A stretch of 34,191 bases of DNA from Salinivibrio proteolyticus. Lineage in GTDB: Bacteria > Pseudomonadota > Gammaproteobacteria > Enterobacterales > Vibrionaceae. Both the position numbers and the translations under genes were made by a program. How positions within the stretch are numbered: position 1 is the first letter of the stretch; every line of letters starts with the position of its first letter. Shown here in pieces: positions 8,709 through 19,795 of this stretch. The stretch spans positions 174,589 through 208,779 of the forward strand of contig NZ_MUFP01000003.1 in NCBI RefSeq assembly GCF_001996165.1, read 5' to 3'. The notes beneath the pieces are model-generated. The model was not told where the DNA came from and searched no databases. It worked only from the letters and a program-made list of their open reading frames with translations.

Positions 8709-11048
8709 ATGAAAAAGCCACTGATGTGGTCGCCGCTAGCATTGATGATGGCGGGACTCGCCATGCCCGCGGCCGCCAAAGCCCCCCTCGAGCAAACCTA
8801 CCAGTGCGGCATGACGCCCACCACGCCCATTTATGCGATCCAAGGTGACGGTGATCGCAGCCCATTGGTCCCAGCGGGCAAATACAGCTCCGATAAAACC
8901 TATGCGGTACAAGGTGTCGTCACTGCGGTGACCCAAGGCCTTTATAAAGGGGTTTGGATTCAAGATCCTCAAGGGGATGGCAATCGCGCCACGTCCGATG
9001 GCTTGTTTGTGTACTTGCGGGACGCTGATACCCTTAATTTGCAGCCCGGTGACACCTTATGTGCCAGTGGTAAGGTCAAAGAGTATTATGGTCATACGCA
9101 ATTGGGTGTGACCGATAATCAAGTCGCTAAGGGCCCGTATTATGGTCCGTTGGCTCCGACTGCCATTCGTGTGGATCACGGTGAGTCGTTAAAGGATGCA
9201 CTTGAGCGTTACGAAGGCATGTATGTGACCATGGACGCGGACAGTGAACTGGTGATCACCCGTAATTTTGGCTTTGACTACGACGCGTTTCGCAACAATA
9301 TGGTGTTAACGCACCGCACCCCTTTATTTAAACCCACGCAACTTTATCCAGCGTTAACCGACGAAGCGAAAGCGCTTGCGGCGAACAATGCGGCGAATCA
9401 GCTTTATATCGAAAGTGATCAAAAAGCCAAAGACGGACAAATTCCCTATTTTCCGGGACTCGACGCTGAGCAAGGCTATTTGCGTATTGGCGATCGTATT
9501 GAGCATTTGTCTGGCGTGATGGGCTTTAGCTACGATCAGTACCGTTTAGTGGCGACTAACACCATTACCGCCGGTGATATTGTGCACCGTCACGATCGTC
9601 AAGATGCGCCCGCGACGGTACCGAATACCGACATTAAAGTGGCCAGCTTTAACGTACTCAACTATTTCACCAGTGCCAGCGCCATTGGTGGTCCCTTAAA
9701 TGTCACCTGTAAAGATCGCGACCATGCGGACGCCAAGCGTGGTTGCAACCGAGGTGCTAAAACCGCCGCTGAGTTTGAGCTCCAACGTACCAAGATTGTC
9801 AATGCCCTCCGCGCGATGGATGCTGATATCGTTGGCTTGATGGAGCTTGAAAACAATGGGTTTGAAGCTGGAAGCGCCATTGCCGATTTGGTGACCCACC
9901 TCAACGCAGAGTTTGCGGATCCTGCAGACCATTATCAGTTTGTTGAACCTAGCGATGCGGTGAAAAATCAAGGCGCGTTTTTTGGCTCTGATGCGATCAT
10001 GGTCGGCATGATTTACCGCCCTGCAAAAGTCTCGTTAGCCGGTGACGCACAAGCGGTTGCTATGCCCGAGCAGCATATAAGTGGTGAAAACCCTGAGGGC
10101 GAAACGCGTGAGCTTAACAAGTATCAACGCGACAGCTTGCTGCAAGCGTTTAGCATTAATGGCGAGCCGTTACACATTGTGGTTAACCACTTTAAGTCGA
10201 AAGGATCAGGCTGTTATGAAGATTGGATCGCGGGTGAATTCGAGACGGATACAGCAGATTTACAAGGACATTGTAATGCTTTCCGTGTCTCCGCGGCAGT
10301 GACATTACGCGATCGTCTGCAGCAGCTGGATGGAGACGTATTGATCCTTGGCGATCTCAATGCGTACGCGAAAGAAGATCCGGTCCGTGTATTAACCGAC
10401 TACCAACGTCAGCCTAACCAGCGCGATATCATGACAGCCGCAGGAACGGAAATTCGCGGTGTACCTATGCATCCGACCGCACAAGCGGTAGAGAAAGGCC
10501 TGGGCTATATCAACCTCGCCACGGCGCGATTGGGGGATAAAGCCTATTCCTACTCGTACTCGGGTGAATTGGGGAGTCTCGACCATGCCATCGCCAGCGC
10601 TAGCTTGGCGGAAAAAGTCGTCGGTGTGGAAGACTGGCACATTAACTCGGTTGAAAGTACCTTGTTCGAATACAGTCGTCAGTACACTGGGGATTTGGTG
10701 AAATCGACCAACCCGTTCTCTTCGTCAGATCACGACCCTGTAATTGTGTCTTTGGCGTATCCGGATCCGGTTGTGCCTGTATCGGTTACCATTAATAACC
10801 GCAGTATTTTGCCGATTATTCCGATGCTGAATGGACAAAAAAGTCCTGATCACGCTTGGATGAAATGGCGCTCACAACGCACCTTTGATACGCAAAGCCC
10901 ATTGGTAAAAGGGCTGAAGCTTGATAAAGATGATCGTATCGAGGTCACTGTGAAAGCGCTGGGTTTGATTCCCGTCCATTGTGGCAGTGCGCCGGCGAGT
11001 CAGCCTATGTCGGTCCGTTACACCGGCTTCCGTTGCCAACTACGTTAA
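8709..11048 (+). CDS. xds: Secreted nuclease, Xds/ExeM/NucH family
   Basis: Predicted extracellular DNase. Residues 1-24 are a classical signal peptide (MKKP, hydrophobic core, AAAKA). An OB-fold-like region follows, then an endonuclease/exonuclease/phosphatase domain with catalytic-type residues: N315 in SFNVLNYF, E379/E381 in MELENN, N493-H494 in VVNHFKSKG, D549 and N551 in LGDLNAY, D625-H626 in GSLDHAI, and D674-H675-D676 in SSDHDPV. About 95 residues follow the nuclease fold with two cysteines (VHCGSAP, FRCQLR). There is no C-terminal membrane anchor, so it is expected to be released. Known: the V. cholerae homologue Xds, between trpS and pabA as here, degrades extracellular DNA in biofilms and supports phosphate scavenging. 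Start is supported by AAGGAACAGGT before the ATG. Confidence 0.9.
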   Translation: MKKPLMWSPLALMMAGLAMPAAAKAPLEQTYQCGMTPTTPIYAIQGDGDRSPLVPAGKYSSDKTYAVQGVVTAVTQGLYKGVWIQDPQGDGNRATSDGLFVYLRDADTLNLQPGDTLCASGKVKEYYGHTQLGVTDNQVAKGPYYGPLAPTAIRVDHGESLKDALERYEGMYVTMDADSELVITRNFGFDYDAFRNNMVLTHRTPLFKPTQLYPALTDEAKALAANNAANQLYIESDQKAKDGQIPYFPGLDAEQGYLRIGDRIEHLSGVMGFSYDQYRLVATNTITAGDIVHRHDRQDAPATVPNTDIKVASFNVLNYFTSASAIGGPLNVTCKDRDHADAKRGCNRGAKTAAEFELQRTKIVNALRAMDADIVGLMELENNGFEAGSAIADLVTHLNAEFADPADHYQFVEPSDAVKNQGAFFGSDAIMVGMIYRPAKVSLAGDAQAVAMPEQHISGENPEGETRELNKYQRDSLLQAFSINGEPLHIVVNHFKSKGSGCYEDWIAGEFETDTADLQGHCNAFRVSAAVTLRDRLQQLDGDVLILGDLNAYAKEDPVRVLTDYQRQPNQRDIMTAAGTEIRGVPMHPTAQAVEKGLGYINLATARLGDKAYSYSYSGELGSLDHAIASASLAEKVVGVEDWHINSVESTLFEYSRQYTGDLVKSTNPFSSSDHDPVIVSLAYPDPVVPVSVTINNRSILPIIPMLNGQKSPDHAWMKWRSQRTFDTQSPLVKGLKLDKDDRIEVTVKALGLIPVHCGSAPASQPMSVRYTGFRCQLR

Positions 11049-11058
11049 TTTAATCACT

Positions 11059-11082
11059 GCGGGCAGTGGCAACACCGCCCGC
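11059..11082 (+). terminator. Hairpin after xds, weak terminator candidate
   Basis: GCGGGC (11059-11064) pairs with GCCCGC (11077-11082), with a further GTG/CAC inside around a GCAA loop. It begins 10 bases after the xds stop but no T-run follows, so termination here would be inefficient or factor-assisted. Function is inferred. Confidence 0.4.
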
Positions 11083-11145
11083 GGATGACGCTTGTCAGGC
11101 ACTGTGTTAGCATCATTCCGGTTTTCAATCGGATGGCGCAGCACA

Positions 11146-11721
11146 GTGCTTCTTATCATCGATAATTACGACTCCTTTACCTACAACCTCTATCAGTACT
11201 TTTGCCAACTAGGCGTGGACGTGTGTGTTAAACGCAATGACGAGTTGGCTATCGCAGACATTGAGGCGATGGAGCCCTCCCATTTAGTGATCTCTCCTGG
11301 TCCTTGTACGCCGAATGAGGCGGGGATTTCTCTCGAGGTCATTCGCTATTTTGCCGGACAGATACCGATTTTAGGCGTATGTCTTGGCCATCAGTCCATT
11401 GCACAGGTCTTTGGTGCGTCGGTGATCCGCGCCAATACGGTGATGCACGGTAAGACGTCTTTGGTCGAACATGATCATCAAGGGGTATTTAACCGCTTAC
11501 CCAGTCCGTTTACCGTCACACGGTATCACTCGTTGGTGGTTGACCCGCAAACCCTGCCTGATTGTTTGACCGTGACAGCGACCACCACTGAGCCCGATGG
11601 TCGCCAAATCATTATGGGATTGAAGCACCGAACCCTGCCAATTGAGGGGGTACAATTCCATCCGGAGAGCATTTTGACTGAACACGGCCATGACTTACTG
11701 GCGAATTTCTTACAGCAATAG
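11146..11721 (+). CDS. pabA: Aminodeoxychorismate/anthranilate synthase glutamine amidotransferase subunit PabA
   Basis: Class I glutamine amidotransferase that delivers ammonia to PabB for 4-amino-4-deoxychorismate in folate synthesis; it may also serve anthranilate synthase. The 191-residue product has the N-terminal [18 protein letters not shown], the oxyanion loop [15 protein letters not shown], the nucleophile Cys79 in GVCLGHQ, and the catalytic His and Glu in GVQFHPES. I chose the GTG at 11146 because it gives the exact family N-terminus; an in-frame TTG at 11092 adds 18 unrelated residues. pabA lies between xds and the ast genes, as I recall for V. cholerae. It is separate from trp genes, which favours the PabA role over TrpG. 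Confidence 0.93.
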   Translation: MLLIIDNYDSFTYNLYQYFCQLGVDVCVKRNDELAIADIEAMEPSHLVISPGPCTPNEAGISLEVIRYFAGQIPILGVCLGHQSIAQVFGASVIRANTVMHGKTSLVEHDHQGVFNRLPSPFTVTRYHSLVVDPQTLPDCLTVTATTTEPDGRQIIMGLKHRTLPIEGVQFHPESILTEHGHDLLANFLQQ

Positions 11722-11727
11722 TTACAA

Positions 11728-11753
11728 AAAATAGCGATCTTTATCACTATTTT
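11728..11753 (+). terminator. AT-rich hairpin after pabA
   Basis: AAAATAG (11728-11734) pairs with CTATTTT (11747-11753), with an inner GAT/ATC and one C-A mismatch. It starts seven bases after the pabA stop. The stem is AT-rich and the following bases are CACATTTCG then six T, so it is only a moderate terminator candidate. Confidence 0.4.
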
Positions 11754-11784
11754 CACATTTCGTTTTTTCTGACGTGATTATCAG

Positions 11785-11806
11785 TGGCTGCAACCTTATG
11801 CAGCCA
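11785..11806. repeat. Perfect 8-bp inverted repeat in the pabA-astC gap
   Basis: TGGCTGCA (11785-11792), a 6-base loop, and TGCAGCCA (11799-11806) lie in the 292-base intergenic region. No T-run follows on either strand, so it is not a simple intrinsic terminator. It could be a second pabA terminator hairpin, an operator, or part of a small RNA. The rest of the gap holds no ORF I can support. Confidence 0.5.
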
Positions 11807-11916
11807 TCACCGTCATCCCGCACCACTCATGCCTTACAGTCATCTCAGCCTTGCTGATTAGGCGCTTCTCTCGCCTCACACTTTGTGCATAACTATATCT
11901 CTAATCTGCATGGTAT

Positions 11917-11945
11917 TTGTTATTCTGCTGAAAAGAAAAAATAAT
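11917..11945 (+). promoter_or_regulatory. Candidate sigma70 promoter for astC
   Basis: TTGTTA (11917-11922), a 17-base spacer and AATAAT (11940-11945) end 68 bases before the astC ATG. The match is 4/6 and 5/6. I could not find a convincing sigma54 -24/-12 element, unlike the E. coli ast operon. Confidence 0.35.
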
Positions 11946-12013
11946 CTGCTATTGCCGCGGTTAAAATAATGTAAATACTATGCGTCATGGAAAAAACACA
12001 GAAGGATTGAGTG

Positions 12014-13231
12014 ATGACGATGGACAAAAAAGTAGAACGTAAACTCTTTGATGAAGTGATGGTACCTTGCTACAACCCGATGCCCATGATCCCAGATCAC
12101 GGCAAAGGCTCCCGCATTTGGGACCAAGAAGGGCAAGAGTACGTCGACTTTGCGGGTGGGATTGCGGTGAGCTGTTTGGGCCATTGTCATCCCGTCATGG
12201 TGGATGCGTTGACTGAGCAAGCTCAAAAGCTTTGGCACTTAAGCAACGTCATGACGAATGCACCTGCATTGCGTCTCGCAAAGCGCCTCACTGAGTTGTC
12301 ATTTGCGGATCGTGTTTTCTACGCAAACTCTGGCGCCGAAGCGAACGAAGCAGCACTAAAGTTGGCACGCCGCTGGGCAAAAGAAGAACACGGAGAGCAC
12401 AAAAGCGAAATCATTGCGTTTAGCAAAGGTTTCCATGGTCGCACCTTCTTCACGGTCACCGTGGGCGGTCAACCTGCTTATTCTGACGGTTTTGGTCCTA
12501 AGCCGGGAGATATTACCCACCTGCCATACAATGATTTAGCCGCGCTGGCTGATCATATCTCTGATCGCACTTGTGCTGTGATGATGGAGCCACTGCAAGG
12601 TGAAGGCGGCATTATTCCACCGGAGCCGGGTTTCTTGGAAGGTGTACGTGAACTGTGTGACAAACACAATGCCTTGCTGATCTTCGATGAAGTGCAAACC
12701 GGTAACGGCCGTACGGGCACCTTCTATGCGTATCAACAATCGGGCGTCGCTCCCGATATCTTAGCCACCGCTAAATCACTGGGTGGGGGGATCCCGATCG
12801 GTGCCATGTTGACCACCGAAGCCCTGGCGGCACACATGAAACCGGGGACGCATGGCTCAACCTATGGCGGTAACCCCTTAGCATGTGCGGTCGCAGAAGC
12901 GGTGGTGGACGAAGTGACCAAACCTGAGGTCCTTGACGGTGTTATTGAGCGCGAACAGTGGTTCCGCGATGGCCTAGAAGCGATCAACGATAAATACGGC
13001 ATCTTCAGTGAAGTGCGCGGTAAAGGTTTGTTGCTTGGCGCGGCACTAAACAAAGCATGGGAAGGGCGTGCGCGTGACATCTTAGTGGCGGCAGGTGAGG
13101 AAGGCTTGCTGGTGCTGGTCGCGGGCCCGAATGTGGTGCGTTTCACCCCATCATTGGTGATTACCAAAGCGGATATTGAAGAAGGTATGGCGCGCCTTGA
13201 TCGTGCTATTGCGAAGGTCGTTGCTGCATAA
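12014..13231 (+). CDS. astC: Acetylornithine/succinylornithine aminotransferase (AstC/ArgD)
   Basis: PLP-dependent class III aminotransferase. In the arginine succinyltransferase pathway it converts N-succinylornithine to succinylglutamate semialdehyde; the same enzyme type makes acetylornithine in biosynthesis, and one gene often does both in Vibrio. The 405-residue product has [30 protein letters not shown], the IFDEVQTG motif with the PLP-ring Asp, and the Schiff-base lysine K254 in TAKSLGGG. The ATG at 12014 is chosen over an adjacent GTG at 12011 because AAGGA (12002-12006) is 7 bases away. astA follows after 29 bases. The neighbours make the catabolic role the best-supported one. Confidence 0.93.
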   Translation: MTMDKKVERKLFDEVMVPCYNPMPMIPDHGKGSRIWDQEGQEYVDFAGGIAVSCLGHCHPVMVDALTEQAQKLWHLSNVMTNAPALRLAKRLTELSFADRVFYANSGAEANEAALKLARRWAKEEHGEHKSEIIAFSKGFHGRTFFTVTVGGQPAYSDGFGPKPGDITHLPYNDLAALADHISDRTCAVMMEPLQGEGGIIPPEPGFLEGVRELCDKHNALLIFDEVQTGNGRTGTFYAYQQSGVAPDILATAKSLGGGIPIGAMLTTEALAAHMKPGTHGSTYGGNPLACAVAEAVVDEVTKPEVLDGVIEREQWFRDGLEAINDKYGIFSEVRGKGLLLGAALNKAWEGRARDILVAAGEEGLLVLVAGPNVVRFTPSLVITKADIEEGMARLDRAIAKVVAA

Positions 13232-13260
13232 GGCGGCCTTTACACTCGGAGGGATTTGAG

Positions 13261-15764
<2,504 letters not shown>

Positions 15765-15774
15765 GGAGAACAAC

Positions 15775-16569
15775 ATGGATAGTTGCCAAGCGTTATTTGA
15801 CAGATTGTGGCAAGACTACACCCAGCGTCTTTGCCCTTCTGCGCAGAAAGTGCACGGGTTGCTCGAAGAAGGCCAACCCCTGATCAATGATCACATTGCA
15901 CTGCGCACCTTTGCACTGCCTAATGTAGGGCTGGACAAGCTTGCCCGTCCTTTTATTGCCTTGGGTTATGAGCCGAAAGGTGAGTACACCTTTGAAGCGA
16001 AGAAGCTCAACGCACGTCACTACGAGCATCCCGATCCCTTGATGCCGAAAGTGTTTATTAGTGAATTGATGGTGGGCCAATGCTCGACAAGATTGCAATC
16101 TATCGTGCGCGACTTAGTGGCGAATGTGGATGATGATGCGCTGAAAGGGAGCGATTTTCTTCATCAAGGACGTTTGTGGGAGTTGGATTGGCAAACCTAC
16201 AAGACGTTAGCGGATGAAAGTGAATATGCAGCTTGGGTGGCAGCGCATGGCTATGGGGCGAACCACTTTACCGTCAGTGTGAATCAGCTGAATAACCATG
16301 ATAACTGTCAAGCGGTCAACGATACCTTGCGCCAAAATGGGTTTACCATTAATGAATCTGGCGGGGAGGTCAAAGGGGATGCATCAGTCTTTTTGGAGCA
16401 ATCCTCGACGATGGCTGATCGCGTGCCGGTGCAATTTAGCGATGCACGCCATGATATTCCGGGTGGTTTCTACGAGTTTGCAAAACGGTATCCGCTTCCG
16501 GACGGTGAACTTTATCAAGGTTTTGTCGCCGCCTCGGCTGATAAAATCTTTGAAAGTACGCATCAATAG
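15775..16569 (+). CDS. DUF1338 family protein, putative VOC-type metal-dependent dioxygenase/decarboxylase
   Basis: Function here not established. DUF1338 proteins include Pseudomonas putida HglS and E. coli YdcJ, iron enzymes converting 2-oxoadipate to D-2-hydroxyglutarate. This 264-residue protein is shorter than those and has candidate metal ligands H40 in DHIALRTF, H164 in NHFTVSVN and E234 in GFYEFAKRY, the spacing pattern expected for a two-His/one-Glu site. The start is the ATG at 15775, with AAGGAG 5 to 6 bases upstream. It lies 10 bases after astD and just before a terminator, so it belongs to the ast operon. I infer a role near arginine or glutamate catabolism, on a 2-oxoacid, without proof. 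Confidence 0.82.
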   Translation: MDSCQALFDRLWQDYTQRLCPSAQKVHGLLEEGQPLINDHIALRTFALPNVGLDKLARPFIALGYEPKGEYTFEAKKLNARHYEHPDPLMPKVFISELMVGQCSTRLQSIVRDLVANVDDDALKGSDFLHQGRLWELDWQTYKTLADESEYAAWVAAHGYGANHFTVSVNQLNNHDNCQAVNDTLRQNGFTINESGGEVKGDASVFLEQSSTMADRVPVQFSDARHDIPGGFYEFAKRYPLPDGELYQGFVAASADKIFESTHQ

Positions 16570-16581
16570 TGGTGAGAGAAG

Positions 16582-16608
16582 AAAAGGAGAGCGATGCTCT
16601 CCTTTTTT
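16582..16608. terminator. Intrinsic terminator after the ast operon, possibly bidirectional
   Basis: AAAAGGAGAGC (16582-16592), loop GAT, then GCTCTCC (16596-16602) and six T. The stem is perfect. It lies 12 bases after the DUF1338 stop and 12 bases beyond the end of the minus-strand gene at 16621, and the AAAA on the left gives a short T-run on that strand as well. Confidence 0.92.
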
Positions 16609-16620
16609 GGTTGGCGGTGT

Positions 16621-17487
16621 TTAGCGACTTTCAATATCGAGCCAGAATTTATCGTCAATTGCCTGAGTCTCATTACTCAGATGTGGGTTGTCGACCCGAA
16701 TAAATGTGCGCTCACCAATATTGGCTTTCTCAAAGGTCTCTTTTACCAGAGGGGCATTCTCAAAAAATTCGATGAAGGATCCGTCTTGATAGGCGGCCGC
16801 AAAGGCATCGTTGAGCATGCTCGCTACCTCTGGGTTTTGGGGCGATACAAACAAGAACATTGGGAAGCGGTAGATTAGCATTAAGTGCGGATCAACCAAC
16901 AGATTTGTATATTGAGGTCGCTCTGCCAGCTCGCTAAAAGGTTCGATAAGCGCACGCGGGAAGAGGTCGGCCCGTCCGGTATCGACGGCTTTAAAGATAT
17001 TCTCAAAGCTTGAAATTTCTCGAACCCGAAATCCCGCTGACTGCAAGACCTTCACATCGGCCCAGCCTTGCCCTTGGATCATGGTCAGATTATTGAGCCC
17101 TGCTTGGTCACTGATTTGTGCAAGCTTGGGTTCGGTGGCTTGATTAGTAATGAACAAGCGATGGCCTAATAGACCCCGAAAAACTGGATAACGGATGGGA
17201 AGTAACTCTGACTCAAGGGTACGGTCGGCCCCGAGCCAATCTACCGTCAGTCGTCCTTGTTTCAGCATTTCCACTTTACGAGATTGAGAGCCAATTTGGC
17301 CTTGAAAGGGCTGTAACGTGACAGACTCACCCGATTTTTCCGCTAAAAACTCAATCAAGTCGATAGCGTATAAATCGAGGGCAGAGCCAGCCCGTGGTTC
17401 TGGGTGGACAATGGTGATATTCGCCGCAGCAGTTGAAGAGACTGCCGCGAGTAGCAATGCAGCAAGGGTGTGACGTAAGCTTCTCAT
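16621..17487 (-). CDS. Orphan periplasmic substrate-binding protein (type 2 fold)
   Basis: Predicted periplasmic solute-binding protein of about 288 residues. It starts with a signal peptide (MRSLRHTLAALLLAAVSSTAAA) and continues NITIVHPEPRAGSALDLYAIDLIEFLAEKSG in the style of amino-acid or PBPb-type binding proteins, with a later stretch FENIFKAVDTGRADLFPRAL and a C-terminal HLSNETQAIDDKFWLD. No permease or ATPase gene adjoins it, so it may feed a distant transporter or act as a sensor. The ATG at 17487 is preferred over one at 17496 because CAGGA lies 8 bases upstream of the former and touches the latter. It is separated from crp by a terminator, hence has its own promoter; a TTGACT is visible upstream but no good -10. 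The ligand is unknown. Confidence 0.8.
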   Translation of the reverse strand: MRSLRHTLAALLLAAVSSTAAANITIVHPEPRAGSALDLYAIDLIEFLAEKSGESVTLQPFQGQIGSQSRKVEMLKQGRLTVDWLGADRTLESELLPIRYPVFRGLLGHRLFITNQATEPKLAQISDQAGLNNLTMIQGQGWADVKVLQSAGFRVREISSFENIFKAVDTGRADLFPRALIEPFSELAERPQYTNLLVDPHLMLIYRFPMFLFVSPQNPEVASMLNDAFAAAYQDGSFIEFFENAPLVKETFEKANIGERTFIRVDNPHLSNETQAIDDKFWLDIESR

Positions 17488-17560
17488 AAACGACATCCTG
17501 TTAATCAGTTGTTAGATGGGTCGTTTTTGAAGTGTAGAACTTAGGTAATGAGTTTCCAGT

Positions 17561-17599
17561 CAATAAAAATAAAAAAACCGACGCAAAAGCGCCGGTTTT
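17561..17599 (-). terminator. Intrinsic terminator of crp
   Basis: Read on the minus strand: AAAACCGGCGC, a TTTT loop, then GCGTCGGTTTT followed by more T. The 11-bp stem has one G-T pair. It lies 18 bases after the crp stop. Confidence 0.92.
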
Positions 17600-17616
17600 G
17601 TCGCAACACGCGAGGA

Positions 17617-18249
17617 TTAGCGTGTGCCGTAAACCACAATGGTTTTACCGTGAGCTGAGATAAGGTTCTGCTCTTCCAGCATTTTAAGGATACGCCCAAC
17701 CGTCTCACGCGAACAGCCAACAATCTGACCAATCTCTTGACGCGTGATCTTGATTTGCATGCCATCAGGGTGAGTCATGGCGTCAGGTTGCTTCGCCAAG
17801 TTCAGTAGGGTTTGCGCAATGCGGCCGGTCACGTCCAGGAAGGCAAGGTCTCCCACTTTCTGGCTGGTCACTTGCAGGCGACGCGCCATCTGAGAGGATA
17901 GGCGCATCAAAATGTCTGGGTTAACTTGGATCAGCTGGCGGAATTTCTTGAATGAAATTTCTGCCACTTCGCAAGGTGATTTCGCACGTACCCATGCGGT
18001 GCGCTCTTGGTCCTCTTCGAACAGACCAAGTTCGCCGATGAAGTCACCTTGGTTAAGGTAAGACAGGATCATCTCCTTGCCTTCTTCATCTTTGATTAGT
18101 ACGGCCACAGAACCTTTCACGATGTAGTACAAGGTCTCCGCCTTTTCCCCTGCATGGATCAGAGTACTTTTGGACGGGTACTTGTGAATATGACAATGTG
18201 AAAGGAACCACTCGAGTGTAGGGTCTGTTTGAGGTTTTCCTGGAACCAT
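17617..18249 (-). CDS. crp: cAMP receptor protein CRP
   Basis: Global cAMP-dependent transcription regulator. The 210-residue protein is almost identical to E. coli [22 protein letters not shown] at the N-terminus, the cAMP pocket GELGLFEE and RTAWVRAK, the C-helix [15 protein letters not shown], and the recognition helix [11 protein letters not shown] with the DNA-contacting Arg, Glu and Arg. The Thr and Ser of the cAMP site (QVTS) are retained. The 250 bases upstream hold no ORF; a weak promoter-like TTGTAG, 17 bases, TATTCT can be read on the minus strand. In Vibrio, CRP controls competence (including pil genes), catabolism and biofilm, so several neighbours may be its targets. Confidence 0.98.
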   Translation of the reverse strand: MVPGKPQTDPTLEWFLSHCHIHKYPSKSTLIHAGEKAETLYYIVKGSVAVLIKDEEGKEMILSYLNQGDFIGELGLFEEDQERTAWVRAKSPCEVAEISFKKFRQLIQVNPDILMRLSSQMARRLQVTSQKVGDLAFLDVTGRIAQTLLNLAKQPDAMTHPDGMQIKITRQEIGQIVGCSRETVGRILKMLEEQNLISAHGKTIVVYGTR

Positions 18250-18481
18250 ATAACTTATTTCCTCTGCATGTGTTGCCCGGCAACGACGTCCTGTCTTTGT
18301 CTGAATGGAAACCCATCAGTCCAATGCACAGAATACGAGGTCTTGGCGCAGGCTACAAGCTCACTGTATGTTAACAAGAGTGTATCTTTTTTCTATCTGG
18401 ATTTCTTGATTTTGATCTAAGCCAACCGCCTAAAAATTCGGCAAAAATGTGGCTAAGATCACGACCTGAGAAGTAATACAC

Positions 18482-18505
18482 GTTAAGTGCGCTACGGCGC
18501 TTAAC
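18482..18505 (-). terminator. Hairpin overlapping the prkB stop
   Basis: On the plus strand GTTAAG (18482-18487) pairs with CTTAAC (18500-18505), extended by T-G, G-C and C-G pairs around a 6-base loop. It overlaps the prkB stop codon at 18501-18503. No long T-run follows on the minus strand, so terminator function is only a possibility. Confidence 0.35.
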
Positions 18506-19370
18506 CTATCTTGCCTTTCTCAATCAACTGTTGGATCAAGGGGCGAATAATCAGCTCCATCGCAAATCCCATTTTACCGCCGGGCACGACCAGCGTGTTG
18601 TGCCGAGACATAAAGGCGCCACTGATCATTTGCAGTAAATAAGGAAAATCGACGTTCTTCATGCCACGAAAGCGGATCACGACAAAACTTTCGTCGAGTG
18701 ACGGGATCCCTTTTGCATTCAGTGGGTTAGATGTATCTACGGTTGGGACGCGTTGGAAGTTAATATGCGTGCGAGAAAACTGCGGCGTAATATAGTGCAA
18801 GTAATCGTCCATGGAACGCACAATGGAGTCCGTAACGGCCTCGCGGGAATGGCCTCGGTCGCGCGTATCGCGGACAAACTTTTGAATCCACTCCAAGTTA
18901 ACGATAGGCACCATGCCGATCAGTAAATCAACATGCTGGGCGACATTGACGTCACCATCCACCACCCCGCCATGCAAGCCTTCATAAAATAATACGTCGG
19001 TATTTTCAGGCAGATCTTGCCAGGGGGTGAAGGTGCCCGGCATTTGGTTATAAGGCACGGCTTCATCAAAGGTGTGTAGATAACGACGGTATTTACCTGT
19101 GCCTTGTTCGCCATATTCTTTAAAAAATTGCTCAAGGCGTGGGAAGTCGTTGGCCGTGGGGCCAAAGTAGCTAATATGACGACCTTGTTCACGGGCTTTA
19201 CGGATCTCAACATCCATTTCTGGCCGCGTGAAGCGGTGAAAGCTATCGCCCTCTAACCAAGAGGCTTTGATGTTCATCATATTGAACATCTTACGAAACG
19301 CTTCGGAGGTCGTGGTTGTGCCTGCGCCGGATGAACCGGTCACAGCGATGATTGGGTGTTTAGCCGACAT
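18501..19370 (-). CDS. prkB: Phosphoribulokinase-like protein PrkB
   Basis: P-loop kinase related to phosphoribulokinase/uridine kinase, always near crp in enterics and vibrios; its substrate in heterotrophs is not established and no RuBisCO is seen here. The 289-residue protein has the P-loop VTGSSGAGTTTTSE, the segment EGDSFHRFTRPEMD, YFGPTANDF, and VLFYEGLHGG, all shared with E. coli PrkB. The start is the ATG at 19370 (MSAKHPIIAVTGSS), preceded by AGGG at 6 bases; an ATG at 19385 adds five residues not found in relatives. yheU lies 59 bases upstream. Confidence 0.94.
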   Translation of the reverse strand: MSAKHPIIAVTGSSGAGTTTTSEAFRKMFNMMNIKASWLEGDSFHRFTRPEMDVEIRKAREQGRHISYFGPTANDFPRLEQFFKEYGEQGTGKYRRYLHTFDEAVPYNQMPGTFTPWQDLPENTDVLFYEGLHGGVVDGDVNVAQHVDLLIGMVPIVNLEWIQKFVRDTRDRGHSREAVTDSIVRSMDDYLHYITPQFSRTHINFQRVPTVDTSNPLNAKGIPSLDESFVVIRFRGMKNVDFPYLLQMISGAFMSRHNTLVVPGGKMGFAMELIIRPLIQQLIEKGKIG

Positions 19371-19429
19371 GACGAGCCCTGTCATTGATCAGTCTGAATT
19401 TACACCGCAGCCCACAAGGGGAGGCGGTG

Positions 19430-19648
19430 TTACGGTCTGAGATCGCGCTGACGACGAATATCCACTGTCTCATGCAGCTCAGAGTATACAATCACGGCGT
19501 CGCCGGATTTTAATTGTTCACGCACTTGTTCAACTTTCTCAGCAAAGCTGACTTCCTGCTCACCGTAATCTGTCCCTTCCCGCAACACAAAGTGTTCAAT
19601 TAAATTGGTCAAGGTCTCGGCTGGCACAGATTGCCATGGAACCATCAT
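19430..19648 (-). CDS. yheU: YheU family protein (UPF0270)
   Basis: Small conserved protein of 72 residues with unknown function. It matches E. coli YheU through [28 protein letters not shown] and SELHETVDI. Two adjacent ATG codons start it; the first (19648) has AAGG 9 bases upstream and is chosen. It lies between yheT and prkB, its normal position. Confidence 0.93.
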   Translation of the reverse strand: MMVPWQSVPAETLTNLIEHFVLREGTDYGEQEVSFAEKVEQVREQLKSGDAVIVYSELHETVDIRRQRDLRP

Positions 19649-19795
19649 ACTACATCACCTTTTGCTGACATCGGGATGGCACGGACGCCATCTCCATGCT
19701 TAGGTTGTGAATTAGCTCCCATTTTACCGAATTATGCGTGTAGGTGCAGTGTATCTATGTCGATTTAATCACAATTTATCGTGAGGATTGGGGCA

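Noticed and set aside
11881-11945. Possible sigma54 promoter (TGGTAT ... CTGC) upstream of astC
   Set aside because: The GG to GC spacing is 13 bases rather than 10 and the flanks do not match TGGCAC or TTGC.
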